Source: Phycisphaeraceae bacterium | GTDB lineage: Bacteria; Planctomycetota; Phycisphaerae; Phycisphaerales; UBA1924 | Direction of reading: 5' to 3' | DNA: 64,000 nucleotides | Assembly: GCA_019636535.1 (NCBI GenBank) | Contig: JAHBXK010000011.1 | Coordinates: 1-64,000 of the forward strand | In this document: positions 7,235-17,820 of the stretch, in pieces | Layout of the letters: every line of letters starts with the position of its first letter | Numbering within the stretch: position 1 is the stretch's first letter | Translations under genes and position numbers: made by a program | Notes under the pieces: generated by a model | The model's database searches: none | What the model saw: only the letters and a program-made list of their open reading frames with translations | Told to the model about the DNA's origin: nothing

Positions 7235-9208
7235 GTGCGGAGCGTGCGAAAGACCAACACGGTGCGGGGCTGGGGCGGTGGGCGGTTGGGTACTGCGCGG
7301 GCGCTGGGCTTGGCGGTTGGCGCGGCGGTGCTGGGCGCGGTGATGCCGGCGGGTGAGGCGAAGGGGCAGTGCCCGGCAGCGCCAGCGCTCTCGGGGGTTG
7401 GATCGTGCGGGCGGGTTGATCTGTCGTGGTCGGAGGTGGCGGGGGCGACGGGGTACGTGGTTCGGCGGGGGACGTCGCCGCTGTTCTCGCTGGCGACGGT
7501 GCTGGCGAGCGTGGACAGCGTTGAGCAGGGGTACACCGACGGGACGGGTACGGCGGGTCAGCAGTACTGGTATTGGGTCTCTGCGACGGTGGAGCCGTTT
7601 GCGGGGTGCGCGGGGACGACGGCGGCGAGCAACTTTCACACGGAGTTGTGGCAGGGTTTCCCGTCGCCCGCGCCGACGATCGCGAACACGTCGACGACGA
7701 CGTGCCAGATCGTGATCGAGTGGTCGATCGCGTCGGGCGCTGCGGGGTATGAGGTGTGGCGGTCGTTCTCGGGGGTGATCGACGACGCGGAGCGTGTGGC
7801 GGAGACGGACTTGTTTCCGCGCGTGCTGACGGACCCGGAGATTCCGTTCGGCGAGACGGCGACGTACTGGGTTCGCGGGGTGAGCGACTGCGGCGCGGGG
7901 CCGTTCTCGGCGGGGTTGACGGTGACGCGGTCGTACACGTTTCCAGACGCGCCGGTGGGATTCTCAGCGCAGGCGCTGTGCCTTGGTGGGATTCGGGTGT
8001 TGTGGTCGCCGCCGGGCAACACGCCGGTGACGGGGTACAACCTGCAATGGTCGCGGGCGGACCTTGGGAACTTCTTCAGCGTGGATCTGGGTGGGGACGC
8101 GACGGAGTTTGTGCCGGGCGGGCTGATCGCGGGGGAGCAGTACATGTTCTTTCTGACGGCGTCGAACCCGTGCGGGCTGTCGGAGGTGGTGATGACAGCG
8201 CAGGGCGCACCGACGCCGCAGGCGACGGGCGTGCCGGCGGAGGCGCCGGCGTTGAGCGCGGAGACGGGCTCGACAGGGGGGTGCGCGGTGGCGCTGACGT
8301 GGAACCGGGTGGTCTCGGCGAAGGACTACGTGGTGTATCGATCGGCGAGTTCGCAGTTTGCGAACGCGCAGCAGGTGGCTGTGGTGGCCGACCCCGGCGG
8401 GGGAGATTCGGCGAGTTGGGTGGACGATGACGGGCCGCTGGGTCAGACGGCGTGGTACTGGGTTCGGCCGGTGAACCCGTGCGCGCAGGGGCCGCTGTCG
8501 AACTCGGCGAACGGAGCGCGGGTGGTTGGCCCGCCGCCGGAGCCGACGGGGGTGGACGCGGCGACACCTTGCAACGGGCGGGTGGTGGTGACGTGGACGC
8601 TGCCGGCGGGGCACTCGGGGGAACGGGTGGAGGTCGCGTGGAGCAGCGCGGAGGACGTGGAGGGCGGGTCGGCGGTGGTGATGCTGGACACGGGGCGGGG
8701 TGCGCCGACGATCGGATCGCTGACGATCGACGGGCTGGTGAGCGGATCGAACTACGGGTTCGAGGTTTGGGTGGGGAACGCGTGTGGGGAATCGGAGCCT
8801 GTGCACGTGGAGGCGATGGTGGCGTCGCCGCTTGCGCCGCCGCTGGGCACGGGATCGGCGGCGGACCTGGGTGGGGTGCTGACGGCGTCGGTTCCGGAGG
8901 GTTTGAACCAGACGTATCGGTGGTTCAAAGAGGGCGTGGAGTTGCACAACGGCGGTCGCGTGAGCGGGGCGAACACGCGGAAGTTGACGATCACGCAAGC
9001 GCGGTGGACGGACGCGGGCGTGTATGCGGCGCTGGTGACGCCGCTGGGCGGTGACGGGGCGTGCGAGGCTGTGATGAGCACGGAGGCGATCCTGGCGGTG
9101 CGTCCGTCGTGCGCGGGGGACTATGACGGGTCGCGCGTGGTGGACCTTGCGGACCTGCTTGAGTTCCTGAACGACTGGCAGGTGAATCTGGGTCAGAACT
9201 GCCCGTGA
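7235..9208 (+). CDS. Secreted fibronectin type III repeat protein with dockerin-like C-terminus
   Basis: A 657-residue exported protein. An Arg-rich N-region, a hydrophobic stretch and a small-residue cleavage region (about residues 15-42) form a signal peptide. The body holds about five fibronectin type III-like domains of about 95 residues. They recognisably recur around L(S/T)W...A.GY.V.RS, Y.D...G....YWV and C....S, and Cys pairs mark each domain. An Ig-like segment follows (TYRWFKEGVEL ... AGVYAALV). The last 32 residues, CAGDYDGSRVVDLADLLEFL and onward, are a single dockerin/EF-hand-like Asp repeat common at the ends of secreted Phycisphaerae proteins. I start at GTG 7235 because AGGAGGG lies 10 bases upstream; GTG 7202 and 7211 are in frame. 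It probably has an adhesive or cell-surface role; no catalytic motif is seen. Confidence 0.75.
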   Translation: MRSVRKTNTVRGWGGGRLGTARALGLAVGAAVLGAVMPAGEAKGQCPAAPALSGVGSCGRVDLSWSEVAGATGYVVRRGTSPLFSLATVLASVDSVEQGYTDGTGTAGQQYWYWVSATVEPFAGCAGTTAASNFHTELWQGFPSPAPTIANTSTTTCQIVIEWSIASGAAGYEVWRSFSGVIDDAERVAETDLFPRVLTDPEIPFGETATYWVRGVSDCGAGPFSAGLTVTRSYTFPDAPVGFSAQALCLGGIRVLWSPPGNTPVTGYNLQWSRADLGNFFSVDLGGDATEFVPGGLIAGEQYMFFLTASNPCGLSEVVMTAQGAPTPQATGVPAEAPALSAETGSTGGCAVALTWNRVVSAKDYVVYRSASSQFANAQQVAVVADPGGGDSASWVDDDGPLGQTAWYWVRPVNPCAQGPLSNSANGARVVGPPPEPTGVDAATPCNGRVVVTWTLPAGHSGERVEVAWSSAEDVEGGSAVVMLDTGRGAPTIGSLTIDGLVSGSNYGFEVWVGNACGESEPVHVEAMVASPLAPPLGTGSAADLGGVLTASVPEGLNQTYRWFKEGVELHNGGRVSGANTRKLTITQARWTDAGVYAALVTPLGGDGACEAVMSTEAILAVRPSCAGDYDGSRVVDLADLLEFLNDWQVNLGQNCP

Positions 9209-9229
9209 TTGCGGGGCGGGACGCGCGCG

Positions 9230-10213
9230 TTATCGCAGCGCGAGCCAGGTGACGTAGCCGGCGTATCCGAGGAGGAGGAGGCCCGCGCGTCCGCGTCCGA
9301 TCGAGCGGCCGACGAGGGCCATGGGGACGAGCGCGAGGCTGAAAGCCGTCATAACGGCGAGGTCGACCATGCCGCCCGGCGGGAGCGGGACGGGGGCGAT
9401 GCTGGCGGTGACGCCGAAGACGAAGAGCAGGTTGAAGATGTTGGAGCCGACGATGTTGCCGATGGCCATGTCGCCCTCCTTGCGGAAGATGGCGACGAGG
9501 TTGGTGGCGAGTTCGGGGAGCGAGGTGCCGACGGCGACGATGGTGAGGCCGATGATGACTTCGGAGACGCCGAGTGAGCGTGCGAAACCGGTGGCGCCGC
9601 GTACGGTGAGTTCTCCGCCGACGACGAGAATGGCCAGGCCGAGGATGATGAGGCCGGAGAGTTTTGCGAGCGCTGCGGAGGCTCGCGGCGTGGTGTCGTC
9701 GTGGCGTTCGACGGGGAGGCCGACGCCCTGATCGTGGCCGCCGCCGCGGACTGCTTCGGAGACGGTGTAGTAGAGGAAGACGCAGAAGAGGAGGAGGAGA
9801 GAGAGGCCGTCGTCGCGCTCGAAGGTGTTGGAGCCGCGGCCTGTGAGCCACTGGTCTTCGGCCTGAACGATGACCAGGACGGTGCCGAGGACCATCATGG
9901 GGATTTCGCGGCGGACGAGGATGCCGTGGACGGCGATGGGCCTGAGGAGGCCGGTGATGCCCAGGAGGAGACCGATGTTGGCGATGTTGCTTCCGACGAC
10001 GTTGCCGAAACCGATGGCCTGCTCGCCGCGGTAGGCGGCGACGAGGTTGACGACGAGTTCGGGGGTGCTGGTCCCGAATGCGACGACGGTGAGGCCGACG
10101 AGGACGGGGGCCACGCGGAGGGCCTTGGCCAGCCCCGAGGCGCCGCGGACGAGGAGTTCGGCCCCACCGATGAGGAGCGCGAGGCCGAAGACGAGCGTGA
10201 GGAGGTCGAGCAC
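9230..10213 (-). CDS. Calcium/sodium antiporter, CaCA family
   Basis: A 327-residue membrane exchanger of the CaCA (YrbG/NCKX-like) family, expected to export Ca2+ or a similar cation in exchange for Na+ or H+. The two inverted alpha-repeats are clear: TVVAFGTSTPELVVNLVAAY with GNVVGSNIANIGLLLG in the first half, and TIVAVGTSLPELATNLVAIF with GNIVGSNIFNLLFVFG in the second. A charged cytoplasmic loop (about residues 125-160, with a run of Asp, Arg and His) separates the halves. The open frame extends upstream but overlaps the SOUL gene, so the start is GTG 10213. A TACCGT box six bases ahead of this GTG supports a leaderless transcript. It is convergent with the fibronectin protein gene (21-bp gap). 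Confidence 0.88.
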   Translation of the reverse strand: MLDLLTLVFGLALLIGGAELLVRGASGLAKALRVAPVLVGLTVVAFGTSTPELVVNLVAAYRGEQAIGFGNVVGSNIANIGLLLGITGLLRPIAVHGILVRREIPMMVLGTVLVIVQAEDQWLTGRGSNTFERDDGLSLLLLFCVFLYYTVSEAVRGGGHDQGVGLPVERHDDTTPRASAALAKLSGLIILGLAILVVGGELTVRGATGFARSLGVSEVIIGLTIVAVGTSLPELATNLVAIFRKEGDMAIGNIVGSNIFNLLFVFGVTASIAPVPLPPGGMVDLAVMTAFSLALVPMALVGRSIGRGRAGLLLLGYAGYVTWLALR

Positions 10214-10219
10214 GGTCGA

Positions 10220-10225
10220 ACGGTA
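10220..10225 (-). promoter_or_regulatory. Candidate -10 box (TACCGT) of leaderless promoter
   Basis: On the minus strand TACCGT is followed by six bases and then the GTG start (10213) of the antiporter gene. There is no ribosome site and no obvious -35. Confidence 0.35.
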
Positions 10226-10271
10226 TGTCGTGGGCGGGGAGGGCGACCGCGCGGCGGCGTGCGGGAGCGTT

Positions 10272-11120
10272 TCAGTCGGCGGTGGGTGCGGCGAGGCCCT
10301 TCCAGACGACTGGAACCTGGACCTCGGACCACTTCCACATGGGGACCATGAAGGGATCGTTGTAGTAGAGGGCTCGGGGGTCGCCCGCCTTGCTCCACTC
10401 GGGGTTGTCGGCGAGCCAGGCGTCGAGTTGCTCCATGGCTCGTCGGCGGTTGGCGGCGGAGTAGTCGCCGCGGACACCGATGGAGAGGACGGTGGTCGGG
10501 TCGGTGTCGCGGACGGTGACGCGGCTGCCTTGTTCGACGGGGCCGTCGTCGGTTGTGCGGTAGAGGAAACTCATGGTCCAGGGCTCATCGCGCTGGCCTT
10601 CGGGGAGTTCGTCGGAGGCGGGGCGGTTGAATGAACCGGCGTGGTAGTCCATCTCGACGGGGGAGGTCATGGCGATGCCGCGTGACTCGATGTGCCTGAA
10701 GAGCGGCCAGAATCCGGCGTTGCGACCCTGCTCGGGGCGGGCCTTGCCTTGATACTCGGCGCGGCGGACGGAGGGATAGCGCTTGAGGTCGATGGCACCC
10801 GGGGGCGTTGGTTCCGGGTAGCCGACCGGGAGGGGCGTGTCGATCCTGGCGCGCTGGAAGCGGTAGACGAGGCCCTTTCGCGGGTCTTCGTAGCGCTCGA
10901 TCGCGGCGTCGAGATCGCCGCCGACGCGCGCAACCGAGCCGTTGACCCGCGTGGTGAGTACCCATGAGTCGGGGACGGCGTCGGGCTGATCGGAGATGAC
11001 CGGGGGCTCGTCGGCGTGGTGGGAATGGTCGGCGACGAGGTCCCGACGGCAGGCGGCGGGGAGGAGCGTGCAGAGCGCGAGGGTGAGGACGGCCGTGGCG
11101 CGAAGGGAGGGGACTTGCAT
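10272..11120 (-). CDS. SOUL-family heme-binding-like lipoprotein
   Basis: A 282-residue exported protein with a lipoprotein signal: MQVPSLRATAVLTLALCTLL followed by the lipobox LPAAC (Cys at about residue 25). The mature part resembles the SOUL/HBP heme-binding family. It has an early strand pair ending in a Y/R-rich stretch, the family hallmark GIAMTSPVEMDY (compare IAMT(A/S)PV in SOUL proteins), a long FLYRT strand, and a C-terminal ALYYNDPFMVPMWKWSEVQV segment. Bacterial members are poorly understood; heme or tetrapyrrole binding is a family property, not shown here. ATG 11120 is chosen because the signal peptide begins there; no clear ribosome site precedes it. It is divergent from the PEP-CTERM-like gene at 11254. 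Confidence 0.75.
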   Translation of the reverse strand: MQVPSLRATAVLTLALCTLLPAACRRDLVADHSHHADEPPVISDQPDAVPDSWVLTTRVNGSVARVGGDLDAAIERYEDPRKGLVYRFQRARIDTPLPVGYPEPTPPGAIDLKRYPSVRRAEYQGKARPEQGRNAGFWPLFRHIESRGIAMTSPVEMDYHAGSFNRPASDELPEGQRDEPWTMSFLYRTTDDGPVEQGSRVTVRDTDPTTVLSIGVRGDYSAANRRRAMEQLDAWLADNPEWSKAGDPRALYYNDPFMVPMWKWSEVQVPVVWKGLAAPTAD

Positions 11121-11253
11121 GGCCGGGATTTCGCTGGGGGCGCGCGGGCGGATTCGTCTGAAGATCGCGGCGATGGGCTGCAAGGTTGGCGGAGGGCGCG
11201 GCAAGTCGTGGGGACGGAGGGGCGGGTGGGTGCGTATCCGGAAGGAGCGAGAG

Positions 11254-11937
11254 ATGAACGGCCTGCGACTTGGTGCGCGAGTTCTGGCGGGGGCGGCGGT
11301 GGTCTCGGTGGGCGGATCGGCGGCGTGGGCCGCGGATCTGTTCCCGCCGGTGTGGCGGGGGCAAGCGCAGACGACGTTTCAGCAGTGGAACTTCACGGGC
11401 GGAGCGGGCGGGGGTGCGCCGGACGTGATGCCGTTCCATAACCCGTACGGGGTGCCGACGCTGTTCGAGGTTGGCGGGGCGGAGTGGGAGCCGGTGTCCT
11501 CAGCGCCGGGCGTGGTTCCGCGCGACTCGGTGTGGAAGGTGTCGGGCTCGGGGAAGAAGGTGTGTGCCGACAACAAGAACACGGCTGTTGACGTGGTCCT
11601 GTTCGCCGCGGCGAAACTCGATTGCCTCCAGGTTGTGTATTTCGGCGATCTGCCGGTGGTGTCGGTGGAGGAGATCGCGGGGCACGGGAGTTTCACGACG
11701 GTGCTCGACAGCGTGAGCGTTGTGCCGCTGGCGGACGGCTGGTTCCACGCGACGTACTACCACACGCTGATGGGAACAGCGAGCCCGTCGCGGGAACTGT
11801 TTGTGCTCGAAGCGCCGCTGAACGGGACGACGTGGATCGATCATCTGGTGATCGACACGGTTGCGCTGCCGAGCCCGGGTGCGGGGGTGCTGGGCGCGAT
11901 GGGCGTGCTGGTGGCGGTGCGACGCCGACGGCGCTGA
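11254..11937 (+). CDS. Secreted protein with PEP-CTERM-like sorting tail
   Basis: A 227-residue exported protein. The signal peptide is at residues 1-26 (MNGLRLGARVLAGAAVVSVG and onward, ending AWAAD). The mature domain is beta-rich with no motif I know. The C-terminus reads LPSPGAGVLGAMGVLVAVRR plus Arg residues. This is the PxPGA / hydrophobic / poly-Arg pattern used as a PEP-CTERM-type sorting signal in Phycisphaerae, so it is likely processed and exported to the surface or a matrix. The start is supported by AAGGAG (11242-11247) seven bases before the ATG. It is convergent with the kinase gene (21-bp gap). Confidence 0.72.
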   Translation: MNGLRLGARVLAGAAVVSVGGSAAWAADLFPPVWRGQAQTTFQQWNFTGGAGGGAPDVMPFHNPYGVPTLFEVGGAEWEPVSSAPGVVPRDSVWKVSGSGKKVCADNKNTAVDVVLFAAAKLDCLQVVYFGDLPVVSVEEIAGHGSFTTVLDSVSVVPLADGWFHATYYHTLMGTASPSRELFVLEAPLNGTTWIDHLVIDTVALPSPGAGVLGAMGVLVAVRRRRR

Positions 11938-11958
11938 ACGATCTGGATGGGGTTCGGC

Positions 11959-15009
<3,051 letters not shown>

Positions 15010-15010
15010 C

Positions 15011-15634
15011 TCAGGCGTCCTCCTCGAAGGCCTCGGTCAGTTGCTGAACGAGGGTCTTGAGGCGCGAGGTGATTCGACTCTTGGCGACGTAGACCTGATC
15101 GACGGACATTCCGCACTGTGCGGCGGCCTGCGCGGCGGGGACAGCGCGGAGGCCGACGAGTTCGAAGGCGCGGAGGGTTCGGTCGTCGACGGAGGAATCG
15201 TCGCGGAGGACTCGGAGGGCCTGATCGAGGATGGCGCGGTCGCGCTCTTCGGACCAGATGGAGCGGATGGAGCCTTCGTCGGGAGTGTCGGGGAGATCGT
15301 CGGCGCGAGCGGCGGCGGAGCCGGTGGCGCGCTTGCGGTCGCGCATGGCGTGACGGACGGTGTTGTGGGCGATGCCGAGGATCCAGGAACTGAGGCGGCC
15401 CTTGGAACGGTCGTAGCGGCCGTCGCGGTAGGCGCGGACGAACTCGGTCATGGTCTGCTGGGCGACTTCCTCGGCGTCGGTGTGGCGGAGTCCGAGTCGG
15501 CGTGCGAGCGCGGCGATGATCGGTCGGTATCGCGCGTCGAGTGCGGACCAGACTTCGGCGTTGGAATGATCGACGAGCGCGTCGAGGAGGCGCGTGGTGG
15601 TTCGGGTTGCCAGGATCGGAGCGGCGGGCTCCAC
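15011..15634 (-). CDS. ECF-type RNA polymerase sigma factor
   Basis: A 207-residue sigma-70 family member of the extracytoplasmic-function type. Region 2 spans about residues 25-95, with the core-binding helix RLGLRHTDAEEVAQQTMTEF and the -10 reading segment around LSSWILGIAHNTVRHAMRD. Region 4 is at about 140-200, with a helix-turn-helix around VPAAQAAAQCGMSVDQVYVA and then KSRITSRLKTLV. The start is GTG 15634 with AGGAG seven bases upstream. A TACCAT box at 15709-15714 (minus) could be its promoter, with an 80-base leader. It is directly coupled to the zinc-finger kinase downstream, which is probably its regulator. Its target promoters are unknown. Confidence 0.9.
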   Translation of the reverse strand: MEPAAPILATRTTTRLLDALVDHSNAEVWSALDARYRPIIAALARRLGLRHTDAEEVAQQTMTEFVRAYRDGRYDRSKGRLSSWILGIAHNTVRHAMRDRKRATGSAAARADDLPDTPDEGSIRSIWSEERDRAILDQALRVLRDDSSVDDRTLRAFELVGLRAVPAAQAAAQCGMSVDQVYVAKSRITSRLKTLVQQLTEAFEEDA

Positions 15635-15783
15635 GGTTGGCTCCTGCGGCCGGTCGAACGCGGGCTGGTTCAGCGCGATCGAACGACGCGGTCGCTCGTT
15701 CGGCGACGATGGTACTTATCGGCGAAAGGGGGGCTTGGGATCGGCGGTTCGGCGGGTGGCGAGAGGCGGAACGGGGCGAAGAG

Positions 15784-17067
15784 TCAGGATCCGCCGACGA
15801 GGGCGGCGTTGGTGGGGAAACGTTGGAGGGCGGCGAGGAGTTGCTCGACCTGGACGTGCGGGGGCATGGCGAGGAGGCGGCGGCGGAGGGCGGTGACGGT
15901 CTTGAGTTCGGGCTCGGCCATGAGCAGGTGCTCTTTGCGTGTGCCGCTGGCGGCGAGGTTGATGGCGGGGAAGAGCCGGCGTTCGGCGATCTTGCGGTCG
16001 AGGATGAGTTCCATGTTGCCGGTGCCCTTGAACTCCTCGAAGATGACCTGATCGCCCTGGCTGCCGGTATCGACGAGGCAGGTGGCGATGATGGTGAGGC
16101 TGCCGGCCTCCTCGGTGTTTCGTGCTGCGCCGAAGATCTGCTTGGGGATTTCGAGCGCGCGGGAGTCGATGCCGCCGGTCATGGTGCGGCCGCTGGATGC
16201 GTGCTTTCGTGAGCGGTTGAAGGCGCGGCCGAGGCGTGTGAGTGAGTCGAGGAGGATGACGACGTGCTTTCCTGCTTCGACCATGCGCTTGGCGCGTTCG
16301 AGTGTGGTGGTGGAGACGGTGATGTGCTTCTCGACGTCGTGGTCGTTGCTGGTGCCGACGACGCGGACGCGCGGCTCGGGGGCGGCCTGTTGAGTGGTCG
16401 AGTTCGGGGCAACGGGATGGCCGTTGGGATGGGCGTTGTCGGCGGGTTCGGCCGCGGAGGCGGGCGGGCCAGTGCGGTGTGGGCCGCTGCGTGCGTCGTA
16501 CTCGGCAAAGGAACGGCGGAAGTCGGTCATCTCTTCGGGTCGCTCGTCGATGAGCAGGACGAAGAGGTGGACGTCGGGGTGGTTGCGGAGGATCGCGGTG
16601 GCGATGTCCTTGAGGAGCGTGGTCTTGCCGGCCTTTGGGGGTGAGACGATGAGGCCGCGCTGGCCGCGGCCGATGGGGCAGAAAAGATCGACGAGCCGGC
16701 AGGAGGCTGGGCAGCCCGGGTATTCGAGCGTGAGGCGCGGCTGCGGATCGATGGAGGTGAGTTCGTCGAAGCCCGGAGCGCCGGAGGAGACGCTGAAGCG
16801 TTCGGGGTCCTGGCCTTCGATGGCGATGAACTGCTCGACGACGGGGCGCTCGTGCTTGGGTGCGCCGCCGCGGCTGCGCCGGCGGCGCGGGCGTCGCATC
16901 TCGACGCGGACGGTGACCTCGAGCCCGGTTCGGAGTTTGAAGCGGTCGCCGAAGGTGATGGGGACGAAGGGATCGTCGTCGCGCTGGATGAGCGTCGTTC
17001 CGTTGAGTTGGCGGACGCGCCCTTCAGCGCGCGTGGGCCACTCCAGTATGCCCGTCATGGTTGTCAT
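15784..17067 (-). CDS. rho: Transcription termination factor Rho
   Basis: A hexameric RNA-dependent ATPase that ends transcription. All core motifs are present: an S1/cold-shock-like RNA-binding part (residues 5-55), Walker A at 143-150 (PPKAGKTT), LLIDERPEE, Walker B at 269-274 (VVILLDS), the Q-loop region GRTMTGGIDSRAL, GAARNTEEAGSLTIIATCLVDTG and VIFEEFKGTGNMEL...RKIAERRLFPAI. Oddities: the usual N-terminal Rho_N helical domain is missing; a basic segment (59-67, RPRRRRSRG) follows the S1 part; and about 42 low-complexity residues (192-233, rich in Pro, Ala, Asn) plus VVGTSNDHD replace the normal short GEVVASTFDEP segment. ATG 17067 is chosen as the first Met of the conserved domain; the upstream frame is not convincing. 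A long leader runs back to about 17440. Confidence 0.93.
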   Translation of the reverse strand: MTTMTGILEWPTRAEGRVRQLNGTTLIQRDDDPFVPITFGDRFKLRTGLEVTVRVEMRRPRRRRSRGGAPKHERPVVEQFIAIEGQDPERFSVSSGAPGFDELTSIDPQPRLTLEYPGCPASCRLVDLFCPIGRGQRGLIVSPPKAGKTTLLKDIATAILRNHPDVHLFVLLIDERPEEMTDFRRSFAEYDARSGPHRTGPPASAAEPADNAHPNGHPVAPNSTTQQAAPEPRVRVVGTSNDHDVEKHITVSTTTLERAKRMVEAGKHVVILLDSLTRLGRAFNRSRKHASSGRTMTGGIDSRALEIPKQIFGAARNTEEAGSLTIIATCLVDTGSQGDQVIFEEFKGTGNMELILDRKIAERRLFPAINLAASGTRKEHLLMAEPELKTVTALRRRLLAMPPHVQVEQLLAALQRFPTNAALVGGS

Positions 17068-17820
17068 GCGATGTTCGAATCTGCGTTCGGATCGGGATGC
17101 TGATGGTGCCCGAGCCGACCCCGTTGTCCCCAACCCCCCACCCTCCGACCATCAAGTCTGCCGTTCACCCCCCGAGTTCGCGCTGTCTCCGTTCTCGATG
17201 CTGCGGACAGTTGGCGCTGCGCTGACCGTGGCGAACACGTTGGAGAGCCTCTGAACAGAATCAGCAGAGCGGCCCGACGTGGATGTGACTCCGCGCCGAC
17301 GCGGCGATCCGCGCGATGCACCACACGCTGCCCTACGGGGTCAATCGCATCCCCGGCTCACCGTGTCACCCGCCCGCCCCGCTCGGAGGAACCCCCAAGA
17401 CCGGGGGACACTCCAATCCCCCCCTGATTCCTACATACACCATTCCAGCATAGACCGGGCTTCGTGTCAAGCCCGACGGGTTGGAGCGGGGGACGGGGGA
17501 CGGTTTCCCACATCGGCCGGTACGGAGCGGGACTTGGGTGGGTTGCGTTCGCAGCGGGGGTGGTTTGGGGCTAGTTTGGGGCCGGTGGAAGCCGGGGCGT
17601 GGGGGGATCGGGCTATGCTTGTCGGCGGTGAAGACCCGCTGGAGCGGGGTTTCGCCGGGCGCGTTGGAGCCGATCGGCTGGGGTGTTGCGGCATCCACTG
17701 GCGTGCCGACAGCCGCGAGATTTGTGCGTGGGTATGGATGCTCCGCCGCGGGAAACCCGGGGCCGGGGCGGTCGGAGCCGGTGCGGGGCGGTGGGGTTGG
17801 TGGGCGAGCGAAGGGGACGG
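17068..17820. other. 753-bp non-coding region between divergent rho and ptsI
   Basis: No supported gene. On the minus side it holds a promoter candidate at 17442-17470 that would give rho a leader of about 370 bases. On the plus side TATGCT (17614-17619) is a -10-like box about 200 bases before ptsI. It lies 8 bases before a GTG that opens an 86-codon frame running into ptsI in another frame; that frame lacks any recognisable feature and is not called. Confidence 0.5.
17442..17470 (-). promoter_or_regulatory. Candidate rho promoter
   Basis: On the minus strand a perfect -35 TTGACA (17470-17465) is followed after 17 bases by TGGAAT (17447-17442), a 4/6 match to TATAAT. Transcription would begin near 17435 and run about 370 bases before the rho ATG. 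The -10 overlaps a 13-mer also found upstream of the beta-propeller gene (59595-59607). Confidence 0.45.
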
